From Candidatus Acidiferrales bacterium (GTDB taxonomy: Bacteria; Acidobacteriota; Terriglobia; Acidiferrales; UBA7541), in assembly GCA_030037315.1 (NCBI GenBank), contig JASHRM010000074.1, positions 1 through 55,754 on the forward strand: a stretch of 55,754 nt of DNA, in the 5' to 3' direction. The translations under genes were made by a program, and so were the position numbers. Below the pieces are notes generated by a model. The model ran no database searches and was not told the DNA's origin. It worked only from the letters and a program-made list of their open reading frames with translations. Below, in pieces: positions 35,535 through 44,418 of the stretch; the stretch's first letter is position 1; every line of letters begins with the position of its first letter.

Positions 35535-37106
35535 ATGCCTGCGAACTTCAATCTGAACGATTCATCGGTCGTCGTGATTATCGGGTCCGGAGCCGGCGGC
35601 GGCACGATTGCGAATGAGCTTGCGCGCAAAGGAATCTCGTGCGTTGTTCTCGAAGCGGGCAAGCGCGTCGAAATTACGGATTTTCGCAACGATGAAGACG
35701 GGATGTTCAGCCTATTTACATGGCTTGACCCGCGCACGGCGACGGGATCGTGGTACGTGGCGAAAACATCGCCTGACCTTCCGTCTTGGACTTGCAAGCT
35801 GGTCGGCGGCACTACCGTGCATTGGGGCGGAGTGGCGCTGAGATTCCAAGAGCACGAATTCAAGACGCGCACGCGTTACGGCGCGATCTCCGGCGCGAAC
35901 CTGATGGATTGGCCGGTTGACCTGAAAGAAATGGAGCCGTATTACGACCGCGCGGAATCACGCATTGGGGTGACGGGCACGCACGGAATCCCGCGCCTTC
36001 CCGCAAGCAATCACTGCAAAGTGCTTTTTGCGGGCGCAAAGAACATCGGATACTCGAAATATTGGACGGCGAATCTGGCTATCAACCCAGTGCCGCGCGA
36101 CGGCCGCGCGGGATGCCAACAGGCGGGATTCTGCGTGCAAGGCTGCACTTTCGGGGCGAAGTGGTCGGCTCTCTACACGGAGATTCCACAGGCCGAAGCA
36201 ACGGGCAAATGCGAAGTCCGCGCGGAATCGCAGGCACTTCGCATAGAACACGACGCGCACGGCAAAGTAACGGGCGTGGTGTATGCCGACCGCAACGGAG
36301 CAGTTCAGCGGCAAAGGGCACGCATTGTCTGTGTGGCCGGAAATTCGATTGAAAGCCCGCGACTGTTGCTCAATTCCTCGTCGAATATGTTTCCGCAGGG
36401 ACTCGCAAATTCTTCAGGGCAAGTCGGCCGAAACTACATGCGGCACACGACCGCGCTTGTATTCGCGGATTTCGGAAAGCCCGTGCACATGTACCGCGGC
36501 ACCGCGAATGGCGGCATCGTGATGGACGAGGCAGGACTCAACACGAAGCGCGGATTTGCGGGCGGCTACAATCTCGAAACACTTCCGCAAGGATTGCCGA
36601 GCTTTGCACAGAATCTTGTGCCCGGAGGCTGGGGACGGGAGCGCGCGTCCTGGGTCGATAGCTACGTGAATCTGGCGGGTGTTTGGATCATTGGCGAGGA
36701 TTTGGCGCGCGAGAACAATCGCGTCACGTTGCATCCGGATCGCAAAGACAAGTTCGGTGTGCCCATACCCAATGTCCACGTCGACGACCACGAGAACGAT
36801 CTAGCCATGCAGAATCACGGCATGCGGCAAGCTGACGCTATTTTTGAGTCGATCGGAGCGAAGCGTACCATACACCGGCTGCCGTTCCCATCGACACACA
36901 ATATGGGCACGAATCGGATGTCAGCGAATCCGCGCGATGGCGTGGTGAATTCCCACGGGCAAGCGCACGACGTGAAAAATCTGTTCGTGTCGGACGGCAG
37001 CCAGTTTGTTTCGAGTGGAGCAGAGAATCCCACGCTAACGATCGTCGCGCTCGCCCTGCGCCAGTCCGAGTACATCGCGGATCAAATGGGCAAGAACGCG
37101 ATTTAG
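35535..37106 (+). CDS. GMC-family FAD-dependent oxidoreductase (large subunit)
   Basis: 523 residues. The FAD-binding Rossmann motif IIGSGAGGGTIANELA lies at residues about 13-28, followed by VVLEAGKR. A Cys-rich insertion CQQAGFCVQGC lies near 200, as in membrane-bound gluconate/sorbitol dehydrogenases. The catalytic His is in STHNMGTNRM (about 458) and the Asn in SSGAENPTLT (about 498), both typical of GMC enzymes, and the C-terminal VSDGSQF FAD motif is complete. No own signal peptide; it should be exported with its Tat-signal partner just upstream (6-bp spacing, GAGGT SD). It oxidises an alcohol or sugar; the substrate is unknown. Confidence 0.9.
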   Translation: MPANFNLNDSSVVVIIGSGAGGGTIANELARKGISCVVLEAGKRVEITDFRNDEDGMFSLFTWLDPRTATGSWYVAKTSPDLPSWTCKLVGGTTVHWGGVALRFQEHEFKTRTRYGAISGANLMDWPVDLKEMEPYYDRAESRIGVTGTHGIPRLPASNHCKVLFAGAKNIGYSKYWTANLAINPVPRDGRAGCQQAGFCVQGCTFGAKWSALYTEIPQAEATGKCEVRAESQALRIEHDAHGKVTGVVYADRNGAVQRQRARIVCVAGNSIESPRLLLNSSSNMFPQGLANSSGQVGRNYMRHTTALVFADFGKPVHMYRGTANGGIVMDEAGLNTKRGFAGGYNLETLPQGLPSFAQNLVPGGWGRERASWVDSYVNLAGVWIIGEDLARENNRVTLHPDRKDKFGVPIPNVHVDDHENDLAMQNHGMRQADAIFESIGAKRTIHRLPFPSTHNMGTNRMSANPRDGVVNSHGQAHDVKNLFVSDGSQFVSSGAENPTLTIVALALRQSEYIADQMGKNAI

Positions 37107-37123
37107 CGAGAACAACTTCCGCC

Positions 37124-37771
37124 TCACAGCTGCTTCTTCGAGGTGATCTTCATATACGGCGCAATACGCGCTGCCAGAGGCTCATTGGGGTCCTCACCTA
37201 CGAATCTCTGGAGCACGTTGCCGCTTTCATCGGTAAGAATAAAAGTTGGGTAAGCATTCACGCGATACTGCCGTGCGGTTTCTCCCGCGGAATCGAATTG
37301 CTGTTCCCAGGTCATGTCGTTCTGTGCGACGAAGCTGCGACCAGCACTTTCGTTGCGATCTTCATTGATGCTGACTAGTTCTATTTGATCGGGGCTGAAT
37401 ACTTTTTGCAGTTGCTTCAAATCCGGAACCGATTGCCGACAAGGTCCGCACCACGACGCCCAAAAATCAAGGAGGATGACCTTGCCGCCGGATGCACCCG
37501 TGGATCTCGATTCGGCCGACGATCCGACAGCAGAAGACCCGACCACGCTGATTCCGGATCCGCTTCTCGTAAGATTATCGTCGTCGATTACCCGTGCCGC
37601 CTTCGGCTCGTTCTGTTTCTGCGCCCGCACGGCCCGCGCGATATCCCCCAGCGACATTTGTGCTTGGGGACTGGAGCGTTCGTCCTGCGCCGAGGCATAG
37701 CCATAAGCGACTAGGACCAGAGAAATCGCTGCCATTAACGTCCACAATTTTCTGATTGCCTGGGTGACCAC
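37124..37771 (-). CDS. TlpA-like periplasmic thioredoxin
   Basis: 215 residues from a GTG at 37771 with a GGAGG SD five bases upstream. The longer frame to 37870 adds a Lys/Arg-rich stretch and has no support. A signal peptide or anchor (about 1-29) precedes a Ser/Gly-rich linker and a thioredoxin fold with WCGPC (Cys108-Cys111), a conserved cis-Pro in AYPTF and the usual TlpA insertion. It would reduce or oxidise disulfides in the periplasm. It lies convergent to the GMC dehydrogenase gene (17-bp gap between stops) and divergent from the molybdenum hydroxylase genes, so a link to redox-enzyme maturation is possible but not shown. Confidence 0.85.
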   Translation of the reverse strand: MVTQAIRKLWTLMAAISLVLVAYGYASAQDERSSPQAQMSLGDIARAVRAQKQNEPKAARVIDDDNLTRSGSGISVVGSSAVGSSAESRSTGASGGKVILLDFWASWCGPCRQSVPDLKQLQKVFSPDQIELVSINEDRNESAGRSFVAQNDMTWEQQFDSAGETARQYRVNAYPTFILTDESGNVLQRFVGEDPNEPLAARIAPYMKITSKKQL

Positions 37772-37986
37772 GGCCGCCTCCAAAAGCACCCTCGCCGTTC
37801 GCTTGAGCTTGGCGGTCCGAAACGTGTCTGGCAATGGTACGAATGGTGTATGTGATTCAAAACACAGCAATTCGTATAGGGTCTTTCTGGCTGCGTATCG
37901 AGCGGAATCGCACTGACACGAATTGACACCATGCAGGCGGTGAGCTACCGTTCTTGGCGTTTCCGATTTATTTCGGAGGTCAACCC

Positions 37987-38484
37987 ATGGCTTACAAGCT
38001 GACCGTGAACGGCGAACCCCATACCGTGGACGTGCCCGAAGGCACGCCTTTGCTTTGGGTGATTCGCGACGTGATCGGCCTTCATGGCACGAAGTACGGC
38101 TGCGGCATGGCTCTTTGCGGCTGCTGCACGGTGCACATCAACGGCGAAGCGACGCGCTCGTGCACCACCGCAATTCAAAACGCCGCCGGAAAGCATGTCA
38201 CAACGCTCGAGGGCCTTTCCGCCGACGGCACTCATCCCGTGCAGCTGGCGTGGGAGGAAATCGATGTCCCGCAGTGCGGCTATTGCCAAGCCGGGCAGAT
38301 TATGTCCGCCTCGGCACTGCTTGCTAAGAATCCCCACCCGACTGACGCCGACATCGATGCTGCGATGGACGGCAACATCTGCCGCTGCGGCACCTATCTT
38401 CGCATCCGCAAGGCAATTCATCGCGCATCGGAAATCGCCGCCAAGCAATCGGCGAAAGCTCCCGCTGCCGCAGCTCATTCGTGA
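37987..38484 (+). CDS. (2Fe-2S) subunit of a molybdenum hydroxylase (IorA-like)
   Basis: 165 residues holding two 2Fe-2S clusters. The N-terminal plant-type ferredoxin motif is C-G-M-A-L-C-G-C-C (residues about 40-48, with a further Cys near 60); the C-terminal helical cluster motif is C-G-Y-C at about 99 and C-R-C-G at about 132. The small size without an FAD domain matches isoquinoline 1-oxidoreductase alpha subunits. The start at 37987 follows a GGAGG SD; an upstream in-frame ATG at 37954 is less likely. It passes electrons from the molybdenum subunit encoded 66 bp downstream to an acceptor, probably cytochrome c. Confidence 0.92.
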   Translation: MAYKLTVNGEPHTVDVPEGTPLLWVIRDVIGLHGTKYGCGMALCGCCTVHINGEATRSCTTAIQNAAGKHVTTLEGLSADGTHPVQLAWEEIDVPQCGYCQAGQIMSASALLAKNPHPTDADIDAAMDGNICRCGTYLRIRKAIHRASEIAAKQSAKAPAAAAHS

Positions 38485-38550
38485 AGTTGCGCGCGCGTAT
38501 CGAGCGAGGAACGAAAACGCAGTACGAACGAGACTGAGCAGGGAGGTCCC

Positions 38551-40800
38551 ATGGAAAAGACAATGGTTAGCCGCCGATCATTTCTTCGCGCGTCCGTAAT
38601 CGCCGGCGGCGGCATGATGCTCGCCTATTACATCGAGCCGCTCGAAAAGGCACTCGCGGCTCCCGCGCTGCCGCAGTTTGGACCGCCGGTGACACTGCTG
38701 CCTGCGTCATTCATTACGATCGCGCCTGATGGAGCGATCACGATCATGGCGAAGAATCCTGAAATTGGGCAGGGTGTGAAAGTCATGCTGCCGATGCTTA
38801 TCGCCGAAGAGCTCGATGCGGATTGGAATGCCGTTGAGATCGAGCAGGCCGACTTGATTCCGGAAAAATATGGGTCCCAGATTGCGGGAGGCAGCACTGC
38901 CACGCCAACGAATTGGGTTCCCATGCGGCAGCTGGGCGCACAATGTCGCGCAATGCTTATTGCCGCCGCTGCTGAAAATTGGGGCGTGCCAGCATCGGAA
39001 TGCACCACCTCGCCGAGCCATGTGCACCACGAAGGCAGCAAGCGCACAGCGAGCTATGGCGAGCTTTCCGCCAAGGCGGCGTCGATGCCGGTTCCAGATC
39101 CGAAAACGCTCAAAATGAAGGATCCGAAGGATTACCGGATCATCGGGCACACTCAGGCGAATCCTGACATCAAGAAAATCGTCAGCGGCAAGCCGCTTTT
39201 CGGCATCGACCACACGATGCCTGGCATGCTGTACGCAAATTTCGAGAAATGCCCAGTCTTCGGCGGCAAAGTTTCGAGCGCCAATCTCGACGAGATCAAG
39301 ACACAGCCGGGAATTCGTTACGCGTTCGTCGTCGAGCCGGGTCCTGATCCAAGCGCGCTCGCTGGTGGCGTGGCGATCGTTGCCGATTATTGGTATCAGG
39401 CGCGCCATGCTCGCGACAATGTTCTAAAAGTTGTTTGGGACGAAGGTCCGACTGCGAAGCAGGGAACAGACACTTACAATGCGACCGCTGAAGACCTCGC
39501 AAAAAAGGATCCGGGGCAGACATTGCGCAAAGACGGCGATGCTGAAGCGGTCTTTGCAGGCCTGGGCGTGAAAGTCGTCGAAGCCTCCTACAGCTATCCG
39601 TTCCTTTCGCATGTGCCGCTTGAGCCCATGAACTGCTCGGCCTCATTCAAGGACGGCAAGCTGGAGCTGTGGGCGCCGAGCCAGATTCCGTCCGGCGGCG
39701 TCGCGCAGGCGGCTGCCGCTTTGGGCATCTCGCAGAAAGACATCACTCTCCACCTCACACGGATTGGCGGCGGGTTCGGCCGGCGCCTGACCAACGACTA
39801 CGTGGTCGAGGCTGCCTATATCGCCAAGCAGGTTGGTGTGCCGATAAAGCTTCTCTGGACGCGCGAGCAGGACATGGGGCACGACTTCTATCGCCCGGCC
39901 GGGTATCACAATCTGAAAGGTGCAGTGGACGCAAGCGGCAAAATCGTTGCGTGGCGCAACCACTTCGTTACGTTTGGCGAGAATGGGCGTTTCGCGCAGA
40001 GTGCAGGCCTTTCCGGCGAGGAATTTCCATCGCGGTTTGTTCCGAATTTCTCGCAATTGGCATCGATGATGCCCAGCGGCGTTCCGATGGGAGCAATGCG
40101 TGCGCCTGGGAGCAACGCGATCGCGTTCGTGATGCAGTCTTTCATCGACGAACTCGCGCACGCGGCTGGGAGAGACCCTTTGCAGTTCCGTCTCGATCTG
40201 CTCGCGCAGACTCCTCTGCCGCCGGCCGCTCCGCCACCGGGAACGCCGGTAGCCTTTGCACCCGTGGCCTTCGATGGGCCGCGTATGGCGAAAGTTCTCA
40301 CGACGGTTGGCGAGCGCTCAGGCTGGGGCAAGACTAAATTGCCGGCGAACACCGCTATGGGCGTGGCATTTCACTTTTCGCACCGCGGCTATTTCGCCGA
40401 AGTCGCCGAAGTGCACGTGTCAAAAGACAACGCTATCCGCGTCAACAAGGCTTGGGTTGTCGGCGACATCGGCAGCGTGGGCGCCATCAATCCGGGAGCC
40501 GCACAGAATATTTCGCAGGGTGCGGTGATCGAGGGCATGAGCCACACGATGGGCTACGAGATCACGATTGATAAGGGCCGCGCCGTGCAGAGCAATTTCC
40601 ACCAATACCCGCCTCTGCGGCTGACGGAGGCTCCAAAGGAAATCGACATTTTCTTTGTGAAGTCAGACAATCCGCCGACAGGGCTCGGCGAGCCGGCTCT
40701 TCCGCCGATGATTCCGGCTATCACAAACGCGATTTTCACGGCCAGCGGCAAGCGGATTCGCTCTCTGCCGATCGAACCTCAAGGATACAGTTGGGCATAG
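38551..40800 (+). CDS. Molybdopterin-binding subunit of a xanthine-dehydrogenase-family hydroxylase (IorB-like), Tat-exported
   Basis: 749 residues. A twin-arginine signal (SRRSFLRASVIAGGG) marks Tat export of the folded cofactor-loaded enzyme. The molybdopterin-binding domains show IGQGVKVMLPMLIAEEL, GGGFGRR, VPMGAMRAPG and the catalytic Glu in GLGEPALPP near the C-terminus. The IorB-type split (molybdenum subunit separate, no FAD subunit) fits isoquinoline 1-oxidoreductase-like aldehyde or N-heterocycle hydroxylases; the substrate is not evident. GGGAGG SD. Because only this subunit carries a Tat signal, the IorA-like subunit is presumably exported as its passenger. No XdhC-type maturase is nearby. 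Confidence 0.92.
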   Translation: MEKTMVSRRSFLRASVIAGGGMMLAYYIEPLEKALAAPALPQFGPPVTLLPASFITIAPDGAITIMAKNPEIGQGVKVMLPMLIAEELDADWNAVEIEQADLIPEKYGSQIAGGSTATPTNWVPMRQLGAQCRAMLIAAAAENWGVPASECTTSPSHVHHEGSKRTASYGELSAKAASMPVPDPKTLKMKDPKDYRIIGHTQANPDIKKIVSGKPLFGIDHTMPGMLYANFEKCPVFGGKVSSANLDEIKTQPGIRYAFVVEPGPDPSALAGGVAIVADYWYQARHARDNVLKVVWDEGPTAKQGTDTYNATAEDLAKKDPGQTLRKDGDAEAVFAGLGVKVVEASYSYPFLSHVPLEPMNCSASFKDGKLELWAPSQIPSGGVAQAAAALGISQKDITLHLTRIGGGFGRRLTNDYVVEAAYIAKQVGVPIKLLWTREQDMGHDFYRPAGYHNLKGAVDASGKIVAWRNHFVTFGENGRFAQSAGLSGEEFPSRFVPNFSQLASMMPSGVPMGAMRAPGSNAIAFVMQSFIDELAHAAGRDPLQFRLDLLAQTPLPPAAPPPGTPVAFAPVAFDGPRMAKVLTTVGERSGWGKTKLPANTAMGVAFHFSHRGYFAEVAEVHVSKDNAIRVNKAWVVGDIGSVGAINPGAAQNISQGAVIEGMSHTMGYEITIDKGRAVQSNFHQYPPLRLTEAPKEIDIFFVKSDNPPTGLGEPALPPMIPAITNAIFTASGKRIRSLPIEPQGYSWA

Positions 40801-40806
40801 AAGAGG

Positions 40807-41817
40807 CTATGCGAGGCGGCCGGTTGGAAAGAAACTGAGCGGAAGATCGCGAACCGTGCGCAGCCCTGCCGGGGCGGCCACGATTGCGGGAATGACGTTG
40901 ACGGCAATCGCGGCCGTAGCGATATCGCCATGGGTGCCACCGGGAATCGTTAGCTTCAGATTCGGCTGACCGACCAACTCCACGCTGTCCGCGGGCTCCT
41001 TGGCGCCGACGTACATTTGCAACTCCATAAAGATTTTGTCTTTCCCTTCATCGGTACCGCGAGCGATTTGGTGCACTCCGGCAACTTGGCCGGGCGCGAC
41101 CGTCAGGAATTCGGTTTTAATGGCTTCTTCCGCAACGATTGGATGAATCGTCTCGGAAATTTCATCGAGCGTGAATCCCAGAGCATCGGCGACCATGGCA
41201 ACAGACTCCGGCAGACCGTGGTGTTTGATTGCACCGGCCGCGACCTGGGCGCGGAATTCGTCCGGAGTCATGCCGGCTCCGATCTTTTTCTGCAGCGGCA
41301 GGCGGCGCTTTGAGGCGTCGACAATGCGGACAGCCTTGACCCAGTCGATTCGCTGCGAAGCTGCGGAGAGAGTCAAGACGAGCTTGTCCATGGCGAATCC
41401 GGGATTCACGCCGGCGCCTACCAGCGCGACGCCTTCTTCTTTAGCGGCTAAGTCGAGTTTCGCGGCCAGTTCGGGATATTTGCGAAACGGGTAGGCCAGC
41501 TCTTCGCAGGTTGAGACCAGGCAGCAGCCTGCAGAGAGACACTCAAGAAGTTCCCCCATCACATTCGACAGATGAGAAGAAGTCGTGTGCATGACAACGT
41601 CGACAGAGTTTTCCAGCAATTTTCGTGGTTCGGCGTATACGGGAATATTCCAGGGACCGTCGGCCGCGCCCACGACCTCGGCGAGGTCACGGCCGGCTTT
41701 TGCGGGATCCTTGTCGATCGCGCCGACGATCTCAATCGAGGCTTTTTCTCGCATCAAGCGAACGATCAATGCGCCAATCGGGCCAACGCCAAACTGAACG
41801 ATGCGAATCTTTTTCAC
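40807..41817 (-). CDS. NAD(P)-dependent reductase, dihydrodipicolinate reductase-like (2,4-diaminopentanoate dehydrogenase type)
   Basis: 336 residues. The N-terminal Rossmann fold has VQFGVGPIGALIVR with a G-x-G-x-x-G-like turn, then VGAIDKDPAKAGRDL; a DHDPR-type second domain follows with GAGVNPGFAMDKL and the family's HHGLPES helix. It resembles 2,4-diaminopentanoate dehydrogenases and related proteins labelled dihydrodipicolinate reductase, but is longer than true DapB (about 270). The start is a GTG at 41817 with an AAGGA SD; a TTG at 41838 is possible. It stands alone, convergent with the IorB gene (6-bp gap). The substrate is an inference from family only. Confidence 0.75.
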   Translation of the reverse strand: MKKIRIVQFGVGPIGALIVRLMREKASIEIVGAIDKDPAKAGRDLAEVVGAADGPWNIPVYAEPRKLLENSVDVVMHTTSSHLSNVMGELLECLSAGCCLVSTCEELAYPFRKYPELAAKLDLAAKEEGVALVGAGVNPGFAMDKLVLTLSAASQRIDWVKAVRIVDASKRRLPLQKKIGAGMTPDEFRAQVAAGAIKHHGLPESVAMVADALGFTLDEISETIHPIVAEEAIKTEFLTVAPGQVAGVHQIARGTDEGKDKIFMELQMYVGAKEPADSVELVGQPNLKLTIPGGTHGDIATAAIAVNVIPAIVAAPAGLRTVRDLPLSFFPTGRLA

Positions 41818-41949
41818 GGATATGTCCTTGAGCGGCAAGACGAGTTTATAAAGTAAGGACTTCGCTGACGGTGCGCAATGGAAAAGCAGAAAAAGCGCCG
41901 GATTTGCGAGGAATGAAATTGGGTGCCGAGCGCTCTCCGCAGGGGGCGC

Positions 41950-42219
41950 TTAGAATCCGGCCCGCGTGGCACGGAGAAACTCGCGAAGGCTGGACACATT
42001 AGGACCGTAAGAGCCCACGCGACCGGCATCGACGGGTAGACCGAGAAACTCGGCTTGTTCGACGCTTAGGCCAGCATCATCTAGTTCAGCGAGGCTATAA
42101 CCTTCGGCCGGGACAAGGCGATTCAACGTGGAGCGGTCAACAGGGCGCAGGGGGCGGCGCATACCGCTGCGCTTGGTTACGATGTTGAAAAACTCGGCCC
42201 AGTCTCGGCGGTTCCACAT
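41950..42219 (-). CDS. Small bacterial protein with eL13-like (Ribosomal_L13e) domain
   Basis: 89 residues from the ATG at 42219; GGAGG six bases upstream supports this over the tandem ATG at 42222 (longer starts lack an SD). Residues about 25-85 follow the eukaryotic/archaeal ribosomal protein eL13 pattern: a basic lead, then VPAEGYSLAELDDAGLS, a small helix, G-L-P-V-D and a final NVSSLREFL helix, comparable to the eL13 GRGFTLEELKAAG, IGIAVDHRRRN and LQANVQRLKTY landmarks. A similar short family exists in bacteria. Function unknown; ribosome or RNA association is a guess. An N-terminal WNRRDW stretch is unlike eL13. Confidence 0.5.
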   Translation of the reverse strand: MWNRRDWAEFFNIVTKRSGMRRPLRPVDRSTLNRLVPAEGYSLAELDDAGLSVEQAEFLGLPVDAGRVGSYGPNVSSLREFLRATRAGF

Positions 42220-42424
42220 CATCGGCCTCCGTCGCCTGCCTACGATCACCGTTTGGATGCTAAATTCCAACCCCGGGTATCAAAAAATCTGAATCCGTCT
42301 GCCGTATTTATAGACGCTGCAACCATGCAGATTGTAACCCTGCGTTTTGTGGAAAGTTGTGATGTAAGACGCACTGTTTCCTTTGAGTTAGTGCCTTGTG
42401 CGTAAGAGTCAAGGTGCTTGAAAT

Positions 42425-42448
42425 CGGCCAGGCGGCCACACCTGGCCG
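42425..42448. repeat. Perfect 8-bp hairpin upstream of thiI
   Basis: CGGCCAGG and CCTGGCCG form a perfect 8-bp stem with the loop CGGCCACA, 66 bp before the thiI start. No T-run follows on either strand, so it is not a standard terminator. It could be an mRNA leader structure of thiI. Confidence 0.3.
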
Positions 42449-42513
42449 TGCCGCTTCCCTACGATCGGCGGTCCGGCTTGCCGGCTGATATACTTCCAGT
42501 CACTCAGACGCAT

Positions 42514-43764
42514 ATGAGCAATCCTGTTATCGTCGTGCATTACCACGAGCTTTGGCTCAAGGGCGGCAATCGCCGTTTCTTCCTCGGCAAGCTCTTTACG
42601 GCTTTGCGCCAGAGTTTGCAAGGAATCTCAATTGAACGGATTGAGCAACCTGGTGACCGCTTTCTGGTGCGTTTGGGTGACGCGGCTTTACTGGACGAGG
42701 CGCTTCGGCGGGTGGAGCGCGTATTCGGCGTGGCCTATTATGCGGTCGCCCGGCCTGCCGAACGTGAGATGGAGGCACTGTGCCGTGCGGCCTGGGATGA
42801 GATTGGACCTCTTGCGTTTGCTACTTTCGCTGTGCGCGCGAAGCGGAGTGACAAGACGTTTGCACATTCCGCCATGGAGATAGAGTCCGCTGTCGGACGC
42901 TATCTGCTGCAAAAACTGCACGGTCAGGGCCGCGATGTTCGCGTGCACCTGAAGCACCCCGAGGTCACGTGCCGAATCGAAGTTACACCGGGTCCTCTGC
43001 TCGTCTACGCGCAGAAAATTCCTGGCGCCGGCGGATTGCCGCCAAATACGGCAGGCCGGATGACTTGCCTGCTTTCCGGTGGATTTGATTCGGCCGTTGC
43101 CGCGTATCACATGATCAAACGAGGATCTCATCTGAATTTCGTGCACTTTTACGGCACGGGCGCCCGTCCCGGGGAATCCTCGCTGCATGTAGCGAGCGGA
43201 CTTGTAAGGACACTTGTGCCGTATCAATTTCGCGCCAAGCTGTACCGAGTGCCGTTTGATGGAATACAACGAGAGATCGTGCGGTATGCGCCGGAAAAAC
43301 TGCGTGTCCTGCTGTACCGGCGAATGATGCTGAAGATTACCGAGCTGATCGCGCGGCGATCTCGCAGCCTTGCGCTCGTTACCGGAGACAGTCTGGGACA
43401 GGTTGCGTCGCAGACGTTGCGAAATCTGGCGGCGATTGATGCGGTCGCGACGATGCCGGTCTTCCGCCCTCTGATCGGCACTGACAAGACGGAAATCCTA
43501 GCCACTGCGCGGAAAATCGGCACGTACGATATTTCGTCAGAACCGTTTCATGACTGCTGTCCGGTTTTTCTGCCGCGCAGTCCCGAGCTGTATGGCAGCG
43601 CAAAACAGTTGGCCGAAGCGGAGAATGGGTTGGATGTCCCTGGTTTGATCGATCAAGGAATCCGCGGAATTACGGTTCAGCGGTTTGCTTACACCGATGG
43701 GCAAGTGCACGCGGCCGAACCTACAGGATTGCGTGAAGGACAGAGCAGTACGGCCGTCGCGTGA
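42514..43764 (+). CDS. thiI: tRNA 4-thiouridine synthetase ThiI (short form, no rhodanese)
   Basis: 416 residues. N-terminal ferredoxin-like domain, THUMP domain (about 70-165) and an adenylating PP-loop domain with SGGFDSAVAAY near 195; the conserved DCC in EPFHDCCPVF lies near 352. It adenylates U8 of tRNA for thiolation, with sulfur delivered by a separate IscS/NifZ-type partner because the C-terminal rhodanese of the E. coli form is absent. The frame is open upstream to 42418, but the ATG at 42514 starts the conserved VVHYHELWLKGGN segment. Convergent with the RRM gene. Confidence 0.93.
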   Translation: MSNPVIVVHYHELWLKGGNRRFFLGKLFTALRQSLQGISIERIEQPGDRFLVRLGDAALLDEALRRVERVFGVAYYAVARPAEREMEALCRAAWDEIGPLAFATFAVRAKRSDKTFAHSAMEIESAVGRYLLQKLHGQGRDVRVHLKHPEVTCRIEVTPGPLLVYAQKIPGAGGLPPNTAGRMTCLLSGGFDSAVAAYHMIKRGSHLNFVHFYGTGARPGESSLHVASGLVRTLVPYQFRAKLYRVPFDGIQREIVRYAPEKLRVLLYRRMMLKITELIARRSRSLALVTGDSLGQVASQTLRNLAAIDAVATMPVFRPLIGTDKTEILATARKIGTYDISSEPFHDCCPVFLPRSPELYGSAKQLAEAENGLDVPGLIDQGIRGITVQRFAYTDGQVHAAEPTGLREGQSSTAVA

Positions 43765-43825
43765 AATTTCCGCACTGCTCTTCGTCGCCGCGCACCGCTA
43801 AGGGAACAAAAGCTGCAGGCGAGGG

Positions 43826-44200
43826 CTACCGATCGCGGTCGCGACCATAGCCGCCGCGGCCTCCGCCACCGCGTCCACCGCCGCCTCCATGCCCGCCACG
43901 CCCGCCTCCGCCACCATAACCTCCCCGGCCTCCGCCACCACCGCCCTCACGCTGCTGGGGACGGGCTTCATTGACAACGAGGGCTCGGCCCATAAATTCC
44001 TTTCCATTCAGCGCAGCGATCACTTTTTCGGCCTCGGCATCATCGCGAATTTCCGCAAAACCGAATCCGCGAGGCTGGCCCGTGAATCGATCGCGCAGAA
44101 GGGTCAATGAATCCGGCTGTACACCAGCTTCCGCAAATAACGCGGTCACATCCTCTTCCGTAGCCTTAAACGGCAAATTGCCCACATACAGTTTCTTCAC
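43826..44200 (-). CDS. RRM RNA-binding protein with glycine-rich tail
   Basis: 124 residues from the GTG at 44200 with a GGGGAGGAA SD; the longer upstream frame is unsupported. An RNA recognition motif covers about 1-80: RNP2 is LYVGNL and RNP1 is RGFGFAEI. The remaining 40 residues are almost entirely Gly with Arg, Tyr and His (RGG-like), ending in a basic RDRDR. Such proteins (Rbp-type) are common in cyanobacteria and several other phyla, where some are cold-induced RNA chaperones. It lies 218 bp downstream of argJ on the same strand and probably has its own promoter. Confidence 0.9.
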   Translation of the reverse strand: MKKLYVGNLPFKATEEDVTALFAEAGVQPDSLTLLRDRFTGQPRGFGFAEIRDDAEAEKVIAALNGKEFMGRALVVNEARPQQREGGGGGGRGGYGGGGGRGGHGGGGGRGGGGRGGYGRDRDR

Positions 44201-44418
44201 GGTTCCTCCCCTGCGCGAACAACGACGGCCAACGCATCTCGCGAAGCTGGAAGAGGCAGGATTTAGGCCCGCGGGCGATTCCGATGCCAGCGACTCGGGG
44301 CCGAAGCGAGCACCCCAGCGACTCAACGAGCATCTTGCGGCAACTCAGATCGGCAGTCAACCTTAAGGCTTCGGCGACTAGGATCAGATGGAGCGGGTGG
44401 CGACTGGTGTTTATCGCG

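Noticed and set aside
42425-42448. Intrinsic terminator upstream of thiI
   Set aside because: The stem is strong but lacks a T-run on either side.
42418-42513. N-terminal extension of ThiI
   Set aside because: The extra residues contain the hairpin region and no conserved ThiI sequence; the ATG at 42514 starts the family pattern.
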